Positions 45,390-55,412 of a DNA stretch of 64,000 nucleotides are shown here, piece by piece. Within the stretch, counting starts at the first letter, position 1. Every line of letters starts with the position of its first letter. The notes below the pieces were generated by a model. The model was given only the letters and a program-made list of their open reading frames with translations. It was not told the DNA's origin and made no database searches. This DNA is from Bradysia coprophila (taxonomy: Eukaryota; Arthropoda; Insecta; Diptera; Sciaridae). The stretch covers positions 3,997,608-4,061,607 of the forward strand of contig NW_023503376.1 in assembly GCF_014529535.1 (NCBI RefSeq), read 5' to 3'. A program made the translations under genes and the position numbers.

Positions 45390-47153
45390 CAGGGCCTATT
45401 ATGTAGAATTAATTCACGAATTTGCAAAATTCACCAAATTCACAAAATTTACGAAATTCACGAAACATTTATGAAAGCTTGGGTCACGTCAAAGTCAGCT
45501 TCGGAGCTTGAGAGTGCTATAGCAAATGTGATGTTTGAGTTTGTGAAGACGAACAAATTTTCCAAACACAGTTTTTTCCTGTTCAGGAGGTACTGCAGGT
45601 CGAAATGGCTATAGTTTACCAGGGTTTTCAATGGTTTTTCGTGTACATCAATGGAAGAATAAACTCTGAAATAGTAAATGATCCTCCAATGAAAGGCATG
45701 GCGGTACGAATCGAAGGAAAGAAAAGTATGAAAGTCGTGTGAGTGGGTCGCGAGCTACATCCCTCCGGAGAGTGCGAAAATCGGGCTACCAAAGCATAAA
45801 ATTTCTGTGTATAAATCGAGTAAATCGCAACCGATTTTACGACCAGACTCTTTATTGCCGGGAAGATATTAAACAATAAATCCAAGAGTAGTAAGTACAG
45901 TCCAATTTAGACTAGAGATGAGATCAAAAGTGTAGTTTTGTGAAATGGTTTCTAGTTTCTACAATAGAAAATGACGCAGAAAATGGATGGGATTGACTGT
46001 ACGACACAGGGAAGGAAAAGTCTAAGAAAGTCGGGTAATCAAAAAGAAAGGTGAGAAAGGTAAAATCAATCAAAGATTTATATGTGGAGATTAAATCTTT
46101 ACGTTACACATGGTGGTCCAACAGTAGGGAGGGTATTCGACGAAAAATCTCTAAACGGATTGACTTCGGATTCACATCTGTATCAGTTTCGGATCTATAT
46201 CAGATTTCAGATTTCTTCTCGAATACGCTGCCTACTGTTGTACCAGCATATGTAATGCAAAGATACAATCTCCACCCATAAATCTTGCCCAGTTTCGATC
46301 TACACTCAAGCTCTCTATGGTAGATTGCGCTTAGTTTCGCTTTATCTAAATTTTATCTAATCCGAGCCATATCCAAAACAAGTTGCTTGAAACACACGAG
46401 TGAGATCGCGCGTTCACAAATTGATCTCGAATTAATAAATTACTTCATAGGACCGGATGGGATAGCGAATAAATTATAATTATTTTTGTAGAAATTGGGT
46501 TTTACTAAATTTATATCAAAGAGAAGTAACAGGCAAACATAGCTTGAGAGAAATTTTAATGGAATTAATTTGTCATTGAATGACGCTCAGTATGAACTCA
46601 ACTAGAACAGTGTGTTCAAAGTCTCCGAGTGCGTCAGTCCGAGGTAATTTCAGTCACAGTGACACAATATGTCAAACTGTCGCCCGTGTATTATACGATA
46701 CTTTACTTACTAGTGTCACTAATTTGACGACACAACTATAACTGCTGTTTTATCGTTAAGCCCTTAGGAAGTAAGTTTTCCAGAAAGCGCCTGTAAAGAA
46801 AAACCACTTTCCGTGGGGTGCAATGAGTAAAATGTAATACGGCACAATTAACATACCTACTATTAATAAATCGGCAGCCCTACCACACTAGTTACAAAAC
46901 AATTTTCATCACGTGTAGTGGTGTAGTATAATTTGACCCTCGACTGTCAGCTGACTATTTCCAAATATCTAGCTGACTTTTACGATGAGTAACAAAAAAA
47001 ACGTTTTTTGAACATGCAATTCTCCAAAATTCACAAAAATTTGCAAAATTCACAAAAATGTGCAAAATTCACAAAAATTTACAAAATTCACAAAATTTAC
47101 AAAATTCACGAAATTCACAAAATTTACCCACAAATTCTACATAATAGGCCCTG
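45390..47153. mobile_element. Large TIR element I (1764 bp)
   Basis: Perfect inverted ends of at least 20 bp (CAGGGCCTATTATGTAGAAT) are flanked by CCTCA at 45385-45389 and 47154-47158. The subterminal regions on both sides are AAATTCAC-type repeats (45420-45465 and 47025-47130). The 1.5-kb interior has no intact transposase. Terminal CAGGGCCTA is shared with 18478-18792, so the two are probably related non-autonomous families. Confidence 0.75.
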
Positions 47154-47342
47154 CCTCAGAGAGTATTTGCATTTTTCGAGGCGTGGTTCGGAAGCCACGT
47201 TAAGTCGGTGGTCCAGATTGTATTTGTTATTGGCCGTAAAAGGTTGTATTCAGCCTTGATCTCAGTACGTAGTGTGCTAATTTAGCAAAATACATGTTAC
47301 ATCGAACGAAAAAATTGATTTTGTATCAAACATTATGCCAAA

Positions 47343-47740
47343 CCACGGCAGAGTAAAATAAACCAGGCAGTAGCGGTTCATTTTCGAAACGTCAAATAAG
47401 GGACCTAATACACTGTATGAAAATGAACTCAAATGCAAGGGCCCTCTCAATAGAACAAACTGACAAATTAAAATGAAAAATCATATATTTGAATGTGTGT
47501 GTGACAGCTCCGTGTACAGACAGTACACGGGACTCTTAATGTCAAAAGTAAAGGGACTCATAATGTCAAAAGCAAAGCAAAGTTGACGTTTTCGTGTTAG
47601 TGGTGTGTGTGATATAATTTTTCAAAGAATTTCGGTCATAATTCCTCTAGGTAGTCTACCTCTATGCTCAAATGAACACTGACATAAATTGAAAAATTTT
47701 ATTCGCAAAAAATATAGGGCTACTAGATTATTTAGGTCCC
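47343..47740. mobile_element. MITE family K, copy 2 (right end uncertain)
   Basis: The left end CACGGCAGAGTAAAATAAAC matches the TIR of 54223-54504. GGCAGTAGCGGTTCATTTTC and ACACTGACATAAATTGAAAA match the copy at 858-1310. A GTGTACAGACAGTACAC hairpin lies near 47511. The right TIR is not recognisable. Confidence 0.55.
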
Positions 47741-48123
47741 TAGTCGAATCAGTAGTAGTCGAATCAGTAGTAGTCGAATCAATAATATTCTAAATTCCGA
47801 CAAATATTCCATTTGATCGCTCCACATTCTTTCAACAAATCTTTAGCGAATAAATTTGAAGGAAGAAGATGTGGTGTTCAAAGAAAATTTTGAATCTTTG
47901 AATATCTCGTAGCTACACCAAAACCCCAAATATCATTAAAAATCCTCGAATTCTAGAGCTGGGAAGACGATAGACCTTGTGTACTATGTGCACCAACGCT
48001 ACCAGACCAACGTTAAAGTTTAGAAGAAAATCTGAAATTTGATCAATTTGAGTGTAAGGGGCGCATAAAGTTTCTTGGAACAGGGTTTCAAAAAACTCGT
48101 GGCGGCACTGAAGAAAATATTAC

Positions 48124-48160
48124 TATAAAAGAGAGGATCCTTCACATATTGACGTTCAGT
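48124..48160 (+). promoter_or_regulatory. Core promoter: TATA box and initiator
   Basis: TATAAAAG at 48124-48131 is followed by TCAGT at 48156-48160, placing the A at 48158 about 34 bp from the TATA start. This is the classical arthropod TATA plus Inr arrangement. It drives the peptide gene that follows. Confidence 0.7.
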
Positions 48161-49545
48161 TGAAGTTCTCAGACGAGAAGTGAAAGTAAAAAATAAAAAC
48201 TTTTCAAAAATTGTAATCAGTAAGTAATTGTGATCATTCAATCTGCGTAATCTTGAAATGTTCTCTAAATTTTTATTTACACTTAATCAATTTAATCAAT
48301 ATTTTCGTACCCATCGATCTGTTTCACTTAATCAATTGTGTGTGAATCGCTCCACATTCAATTTGGGCTAAGAACTCGTTCATCTCTATTAGTAATTTCT
48401 ACCTGTGCGGTAGGTTTCAATATGAGAACCTCGAACGTTTTTGCCGAAGTCCTCGCTTACGTCTTCTTCTCTTGTTTTTCAACGAAGTGAAGTTACTAAA
48501 TTACGAAGTTTCTACTAAAATTGTAGGAGCTTAACCGTGTCTTCTTTCATGTAACTTTAACCTTATTCATTGAGAGGGTAATATCGCCACCTGGGTGAGG
48601 CATTTTGTTAAATAGAAATACAGCTACGGATGCTTTGCACACTACTTAATGATGACATGTCTACAAGTCTTTCAATAAACGGTGCGATTGAATCGAATTT
48701 AACTGACAAGTAGAGTGCCATGTCTCGACTCCTAATAAAAAACGGAATTTTGGTAACCTCCCGCTCCTGCGCTTATAACGTTTTAAAGACACAACTCCTT
48801 TAATAAACGTAAAAATTAGTGTTGAATCTCATGTTACCTATGAACTCTATGCTACGGTTGAAAATTCAACATTTTTGAGGAATCGTGCTCAGTGCTTGGA
48901 GCTTCAGTGCATTTTTGGACCAGTTAAATTCGATTCAATCGCACCGTGTAAATAAGCGACTCGTCGATCGAACTGATTAAAAGTTGACTTGAACTTTCTA
49001 AGTGGCTGGCTTATCAAAAATTGTAATCGAATGTTTTGGCTTAATATTTCTATGTAAATTGTGTTCATTCGATGTTATCAGTAATCGAAGGCCGTTGATA
49101 GCGTAATAAATAACCAATAGTCTGTAGCCAGTACGTCACAAAGAAGGTTACAGCATTTAAATGCAAACTTTAATACTTTTCAGTGTTAACCTTGAAATTA
49201 GCAGTCATCACGTTCATGGTAATGTTCGCTTCATTCGCAATGTGCTCACAACCCCATGGCTACGGTTACTGTGGCAACAAACTTGGCTGGCCGAGATCTT
49301 GCTGGCGATACTGTAGCGGTAACTCAGGTAACTCATTTATTCCGTTCCCCTCTTTTTGTGAACCAACATTTTTCCGAGTCTGAAATGTGTCTCATGTGTT
49401 TCTTTCACATATAGGATCGTGGTGCTGGACTGATCGGGGTTTCTCTTGTCGCCATGCAACGAGCGTTAACATGGCTGGCAATTGCCGAGGGCAACGGTGT
49501 TACTCGTCCAGAACATTATTGCCTGGAGCCGTAAACGATTGCTAA
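48158..49545 (+). CDS. Small secreted cysteine-rich peptide, 91 residues
   Basis: There are three exons: a non-coding leader (48158-48219), 49184-49327 and 49415-49545. Exon 1 ends in ...ATCA before GTAAGT and exon 2 starts TGTTAACC, so splicing creates the ATG from A plus TG. The product is 91 residues: a signal peptide (LKLAVITFMVMFASFAM, cleavage near 20-22), then a mature part with eight Cys at 30, 40, 44, 52, 60, 72, 77 and 91 (plus Cys21 at the signal border). It is also rich in Gly, Arg and Trp. The last residue is Cys. This suggests a four-disulphide extracellular peptide, such as an antimicrobial or a ligand. I do not recognise the Cys spacing as a named family. The 964-bp first intron holds a MITE at 48682-48950. 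Confidence 0.75.
48682..48950. mobile_element. MITE in intron 1 of the peptide gene
   Basis: ACGGTGCGATTGAATCGAAT with TTAACTG at 48682 is the complement of the block ending in CGCACCGT near 48950. The arms are about 27 bp. TSDs are unclear. Confidence 0.65.
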
Positions 49546-49664
49546 GAATTCATTGAATTATGTTCCTTTTTAGGTTTAGTTCACGGCTGAGTGAACGAAA
49601 TAGAAAGGAAAAAAGAAATTTTAATGAAGATTTGTATCGTTTTTAAATTGATCTTTTTTGCTTC

Positions 49665-49905
49665 TTCTTTTTTTGGTTCATGACTTTTTCCTGGTTCACA
49701 ACGGAACGGTTAATTCGATCGGCTTTCAACTCTCATCTCCTCATTTCGTAAGTCTCTGCGCCCTTCAATGAAAAACCAAATTCTATCTCACAGACCTTAA
49801 CCTTACAACACACGAGTCGGTTCTTGAGGACTTTCTCAGAGAGGTCGACCATTCACAGTTCTTAATTCGTACTAAGAACCAGTTGTTCTTCATTCCACAA
49901 TTCGT
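49665..49905 (+). repeat. Repeat H, copy 2 (uninterrupted)
   Basis: It shares GGTTCACAACGGAACGGT, CAGACCTTAACCTTAC and ATTCACAGTT with 40826-40976, and TACTAAGAACCAGTTG with the region just after element B at 42660. Confidence 0.55.
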
Positions 49906-50143
49906 TTACCGAGTGCTCTTACGACAGAATCGGTCAATGTTACACTATTGGTGTGGTATTCTTATCTCCTTTCTGCAACTTAAAAACAGCACTGCCCTTT
50001 GCCTGGTGGCAATCCAGTCAAACCAGTTGTTTTAACTTCAGTCGCCTCAATTTTCTTCCACGAGAAGATCCACATCAGTGGATCCCCAGTCTAGGTCGCA
50101 GTCCAACTGTTCCACCTTGAATGCTTGCTCTCAAAATTCCCAC

Positions 50144-53100
50144 TTCTTCTTCTTCTTCTTTTTCAGCCTGTATCTATCCACTGCTGGATGTAGGCCTCTC
50201 CAACTTCTTTCCATTTCGTACGATCCATTGCCATTTGCTGCCAGTTTGTACCTGCAATATTCTTAATTCCGTTTGTCCATCTCTCTGGTGGTCTACCTAT
50301 AGCTCGTCTTTTATATGGTCGCCAGTTCATGATCTTTTTGGTCCAACGTTCGTCTGTCCTTCTTGCAATATGTCCCGCCCAGCTCCATTTCAGAGATGCT
50401 ATTCTTTCCATGACATCAACGACCCTGGTTTGTTGTCGAATCCATTGATTCGTCATTCTGTCTCTGAGTGTTATTCCAAGCATACTCCGTTCCATGGCTC
50501 TTTGTGTCACTCTCAATTTATCTTCGGATGCTTTCGTTAAAGTTAACGTTTCCGCTCCATAAGTGAGCACTGGAAGGACACAAGTGTCGAAAACTTTGCG
50601 TTTCAGACTATTATTCATTTTGCTTTTGAAAATTAGTCTGAGTTTTCCGAACGCTGCCCATGCAAGACCAATCCTACGTCTTATTTCTGCAGTCTGGTTG
50701 TCGAGACCTAACTTCAGTTTATGTCCTAGATATACATAGCTGTCGACTCGTTCAATGACAGTGTCACCAATTTTGATTTCTCTATCGTCCCCGATGTTGG
50801 TCATGACTTTTGTTTTCGATAAGTTCATCTTGAGGCCAACTTTGCTTGCCTCTTCACTTAACTGTTGTAGCATAAGCTGAGCCTGACCTAGATTCGCTGC
50901 TATCGGTACAATGTCATCAGCGAAGCGGAGATTGCTCAGGTACTCTCCATTTATCTTTATTCCCATTTTACTCCAGTTTAACTTCCTAAAAATACTCTGC
51001 AGAGTTGCCGTGAATAATTTCGGTGAAATGGTGTCACCCTGCCTTACACCTCGGCCAATTCTGAATTTCTCCGTGCTCTTATGAAGTTTTATACATGAAG
51101 TAGCATTTTTGTACACATATCGAATTGTGTTGGAGTACCTTGAGTCTACTCTACATTCGTCTAATGCGTCCAATATCGACCATGTTTCCACTGAATCGAA
51201 AGCTTTTTCGAAGTCTATGAATAGCAAGACTATGTCGATGTTGTATTCACGACACTTCTCAATAAGCGTTCTCATCACCTGCAAATGGTCGTTTGTGCTG
51301 AAACCAGATCTGAAAGCAGCTTGTTCAACAGGTTGGTAGAAGTCGAACTTGTTAGTGTTCCTCTTCGTAATGATTTTCATAAACAACTTGTAGAGTGTTG
51401 ACAATAGGCTTATGGGTCGGTAATTTTCCAGCTTTGTTATGTCTCCTTTTTTATGCAGCAATGTAATTACCGCATTTTCCCAGGCTTCTGGTACTTCTTC
51501 CCATTGGAGACATTGATTAAACAAAGCCGTGATTGCCTTTAATAAGGAGTCTCCACCCAGTTTAATGGCTTCCACTGGAACACCATCTTCTCCGGGAGAC
51601 TTTTTGTTTTTCATCTCGGCTACTGCGGCCTTGACTTCATCAACAGTTATGTCGGGCATATCCTCCGATCCCACGTTTCTTATTATTGGTCTATCTTCGG
51701 TTTCTTCCGTTGGGCTCTGTCTTGCTGAAGAAAACAAATTCTCATAAAATTCTGTTGCAATGTTTAATATCGCATTTCGATCCGTTTGGATCGTTCCTGT
51801 TTTGTCTCGTAATTTGAAGATTTCTTTTTTGGCGTTTGTCATTTTTCTTCGTAGGACTTTCATATTGCAGTTAGCTTCAATTATGTTTTGAGCCAATTGG
51901 ACATTATATTTTCTTTCATCTGATCTCCTTGCTTTGTTGATACTTTTAGACAGGTTCCGGTATTCCACCGAATCTCGTCCTCCGTTTTTTACCAACTCTG
52001 CTCTGCTTGCGATCAGGTCTAATGTTTCTCTGCTGAGTTTTGATTCTTTCCCTTGGACGGATTTGCATTTGGATTTCATGAAACCCATTATTGTATCGAC
52101 GATTTTGGTATTCAATTCGTCCAATGTTTCACATTGATTGTTGACGTTATCTAATTCGGCAGTCATTTTCGTAGCAAATTCTTCATTTTGTGTGTAAAGC
52201 CGTTGTACGTCAATCCTTTCACTTTTCTGAACTAGTTGTGATCTTTGATCGAACACCGCCAAAGACTGTCCCAAGCCAGTTTGAAAAAGAGTGGAGGGAA
52301 TGAAGTTTAACGAGGACGTAGCAGTAGATAAGATAGGATTAGATAGATCAATCTTAAGGTTGAATGAATCGTGAGCTGGAAGCCGAAAGAATTGGGGTTA
52401 AGGGACCAACGTTGAGGTGAAACAACACGATCAGGAAGCCAAAGGATAGATCGATCCCAGAATTCTTATTAGCTACTAGGTTAAGCTTTTAAAGGACGAA
52501 TAACCTTTTGCTCAGATAGGTTCAAAAGAATGGGCAAAGCTTTATGGAAAAGAATGTTCAAAAAGAGTAACACTACCCCGTCGGGCACTGTGCACTTTGA
52601 TAGGCACGGTGGTCCCGGAACGTGCAGAAATGTGCGGGTCAGAGCTCGAGGATTACCGGGGGCGAGCAAAGTAAAGCTTTCATACTCACCAACCCGCAGT
52701 AGCAAGCGTGGTGTTTTAATGCTAAAAACCTTCAAACGAAGCCATAACGAATTATACATTGCCACATATAATGCCAGAACATTGTCGTCAAGACAAAAAA
52801 TGCAAGAAATGGAAGAAGAGCTAGAAAAGATAAAATGGGATGTTGTGGGAGTGAGCGAAGTGAGAAAACCTGGAGAGGAATGCCTGAAATTACAATCAGG
52901 GCATACATTCTTCTACCGAGGAAGTGACAGTCAGATGCTGATGCACGGTGTCGGATTGTTCATAAACAAGCGGTGGTCGGATCGCATAATTCACACGAAA
53001 AGCATATCCGATCGAGTGATATACGTAAGCCTGAAGATAAATAACAGATACAGTGTCAAATTAATTCAGGTTTACGCACCCACGTCCACCCATGATGACG

Positions 53101-53506
53101 AAGAAGTAGAAAGATTCTATGAAGATGTCGAGAAAGCTCTGGACGAAAACCCTTCACATTACCAATATCTAGTCGGTGATTTCAATGCGAAGCTGGGAAA
53201 ACGAGAAGAAGACTCCGAAGTTTCTGTTGGTAGTTTTAGCAACGACCAAAGAAATGAGCGTGGAAATACTTTACTCAACTTCTTACAGCAACACAATTTG
53301 TACGCAATGAATTCATTTTTTGCAGGAAAGCCTCAACGGAAATGGACTTGGGCTAGTGCAGATGGTGTAACGAAAAATGAGATCGATTACATCATAACTG
53401 GCTGTAAGTCAACCGTTAAGAACGTTACGGTCCTAAACAATTTTTCAACCGGTAGTGATCACCGAATGGTTCGTGCAAGAGTCACGTTAAATACCAGATT
53501 TCAAAG
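50144..53506. mobile_element. RTE-type LINE with inverted 5' half (twin priming)
   Basis: The reverse-transcriptase half is on the minus strand (52290 to 50144) and ends at an AAG repeat tail. The 5' UTR and endonuclease half are on the plus strand (about 52291-53506). The whole is flanked by an 11-bp TSD AAAATTCCCAC at 50133-50143 and 53507-53517. An inversion of the 5' segment within a single TSD-bounded insertion is the hallmark of twin priming. Confidence 0.93.
50163..52274 (-). pseudogene. RTE-type LINE reverse transcriptase, open frame cut from its endonuclease
   Basis: A 703-codon open frame covers the linker, RT and C-terminal parts of an RTE-class ORF. Fingers: KSPGEDGVPVEAIKLGGDSL. 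RT motif A: LLFIDFEKAFDSV. Motif B: GRGVRQGDTISPKLF. Motif C: LRFADDIVPIA, with the catalytic Asp pair. The C-terminal region has SWAGHIARR and GRPPERW motifs typical of insect RTE elements, and ends YIQQWIDTG just before the AAG tail. The frame is undamaged, so the insertion is young, but it has no start of its own: the preceding endonuclease domain lies inverted at 52530-53506. Confidence 0.9.
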
Positions 53507-53524
53507 AAAATTCCCACGTATATG
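52530..53524 (+). pseudogene. RTE-type LINE APE endonuclease half, 3' truncated by inversion
   Basis: It encodes the apurinic-like endonuclease that nicks target DNA. The frame starts at the ATG at 52530 and runs to a chance stop at 53525. Motifs: YIATYNARTL, DVVGVSEVRKPGEE (catalytic Glu), LIQVYAPTS, YLVGDFNAKLG, NEIDYIITG and the terminal STGSDHRMV (SDH). Residues after TLNTRFQR come from the TSD and flank, showing where the element was cut. Upstream, 52291-52529 is the element 5' UTR. It is undamaged within this segment. Confidence 0.9.
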
Positions 53525-53633
53525 AACAATATGAACAAATTTTCTCCAGCTGGATCAAATTATCCAAAGCGCATTACCATAAAACATACTTAACGAAACG
53601 TTTTCGATGCGAAAAGAAATCAAGGAATAAAGA

Positions 53634-53719
53634 TTTTCCTTTACCAGTGAGGGAAAGTCAAGGGGAAAGTGACCTTTCCCTCCCAAGAGAAAAGTATTTC
53701 CCTCTTTCGTAAAGGAAAA
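53634..53719. repeat. Small inverted repeat
   Basis: TTTTCCTTTAC and GTAAAGGAAAA form an 11-bp perfect outer stem, with GAGGGAAA and TTTCCCTC pairing inside. It is possibly a tiny MITE. Confidence 0.55.
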
Positions 53720-53934
53720 CCTACTAAACTAAAGATAGACGACCATGGCTAAGATAAGAACCATCTTGAGCTATGAGTCAATGATTATTTTTGGAAAATT
53801 AGGTATTTTTCTGAAGTTTTCCAAAGCAATCAATAAAATTCGATAAAAGAAAAGGAAAATGTAAGAATATTGACGAAAATAGTTTATCAAAAATAGGCTG
53901 CTGAAGTAACAGATTTTGTATCAAAAAAGGAACT

Positions 53935-54054
53935 ACAATCGCTAAACCGAACTGGTGTGCATACGTTATTTTGCACCAGCTGGTCACATACAATTCCAAA
54001 TGGGACCAGCTGGTGCAAAATAACGTATGCACACCAGTTCGGTTTAGCGATTGT
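53935..54054. repeat. Perfect 51-bp hairpin with 18-nt loop
   Basis: ACAATCGCTAAACCGAACTG and the next 31 bases (53935-53985) are exactly complementary to 54004-54054. No mismatch was found. The identity implies a recent element or a conserved hairpin. Confidence 0.85.
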
Positions 54055-54222
54055 ATAACAAAAGAATTCACGGTGGGGCTGAACGAATTTTAAATAAACA
54101 TGTCCACTTCCATCATGTAATATTTGTAAATTTCGTTTTTCATGGCCTTAAATTTGCTAATAGCCCGACCTCGATGCAAAATCATAACTAGTTTTGGCTG
54201 AGAATCATACATTGCATATTGG

Positions 54223-54504
54223 CACGGCAGAGTAAAAGTAACCCAGGCAGGAGCGCTTGTTTGACTAGGGACTTGAATATCAATGTCTTCTTAACACAAG
54301 GTTAACGTCGTCAATCTCTTCTTAACACAAGGTTAACGTCGTCTGCTTCAACGCTATGCATGTATGTACGATCACTTGCATCGAAATGTTGGAGTGGATC
54401 CTGTGTAGATCAATCTCTTCTTAACACAATTGAAGCAGAGGCGTTGAAGCAGACGACGTTAACCTTGTGTTAAGAAGAGATTGGTTTACTTTTACTCTGC
54501 CGTG
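54223..54504. mobile_element. MITE family K, copy 3 (282 bp)
   Basis: TIRs are CACGGCAGAGTAAAAGTAAC and the complement ending GCCGTG. The flanks repeat ATATTGG at 54216-54222 and 54505-54511. The interior is palindromic: CTTCTTAACACAAGGTTAAC and CGTCGTCTGCTTCAACG occur in both orientations, and CTCTTCTTAACACAAGGTTA is also directly repeated. Confidence 0.8.
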
Positions 54505-54698
54505 ATATTGGGTATCATTGGAAAGCTTAGACTTCAGGCTAACGTTTAAAAGGCGTTTCATGATAAAATATGTCAACCGGCAATATATGGAAGTAGCCAA
54601 AGTTCACCGAGTGTAGCAAAAAAGTGACATTTCTGAAAATGTACCAAAAGAGACCACTTTCAAAATTTTGTTATCGCCATTCGAAAGGTCACATTAAC

Positions 54699-54864
54699 CA
54701 ATGAACGTCAACACATGCTCGAATGTCAAACTTTGTATGTAGCGGAGGACATAGCAATTTCATATAAACAAAATCACTTCTCATGTTAGGGGGATTTTTT
54801 TGTATGTAATCGCTATGTCCTCCGGTTTGTGTGAACAGACCACACCTGGTTTATACTTTCATTG
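54699..54864. mobile_element. hAT-type MITE family L, copy 3 (166 bp)
   Basis: Ends CAATGAACGT and ATACTTTCATTG bound a palindromic interior (GGAGGACATAGC and GCTATGTCCTCC). A perfect 8-bp TSD ACATTAAC lies at 54691-54698 and 54865-54872. Confidence 0.85.
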
Positions 54865-55089
54865 ACATTAACCTCTACTTAGAATCGATATTACAGTGCT
54901 GGATTGGGCGCTTTGTCGAGGAGACATGGAAATTTCGAGTTTCAGCTTCTATTGCTCATGCTCTGCGACCAAGTGACCGAAAGCAATAATGTTTACCCGG
55001 TTTTTTTTTATTATTCAACAGAATTTTATTCACAATATTTGCACATTACAATAAAACTAAAAGATCATACGACTATAGACTGTTATGAT

Positions 55090-55255
55090 CAGAGCGAGAA
55101 AACCGAAGACTAGTTATTATAACTTGCCTTGGGGTACTTGTCAAAGTATTTGCTTCTCTTTCAACGTGGTACGTTGAGAGCGAGAGGACAGAAGACCAGT
55201 TTATTTTAACTTGCCTTGGGGTACTTGTCAAAATATCTTCTTCTCTTTCATCATA
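55090..55255. repeat. Two-copy tandem repeat, about 82-bp unit
   Basis: AACTTGCCTTGGGGTACTTG recurs at 55119 and 55210, within units that also share GAGCGAGA, AGAAGACCAGTT and TTCTCTTTCA. It lies in the 3' flank of the reverse-transcriptase pseudogene. Confidence 0.7.
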
Positions 55256-55412
55256 ACACTCTATATCACATAATAATATCACAATTATCGTCAATTCCAA
55301 ACGTGTCCCGAATACAGGTGGCATTTCTTCGTTGAATGGAAACTGAAATTTTTTGCAACAGAAAATCTAATGACCGTGGTTCGCCGGAATTTCTGGCCAT
55401 AAGTTTACCGAG

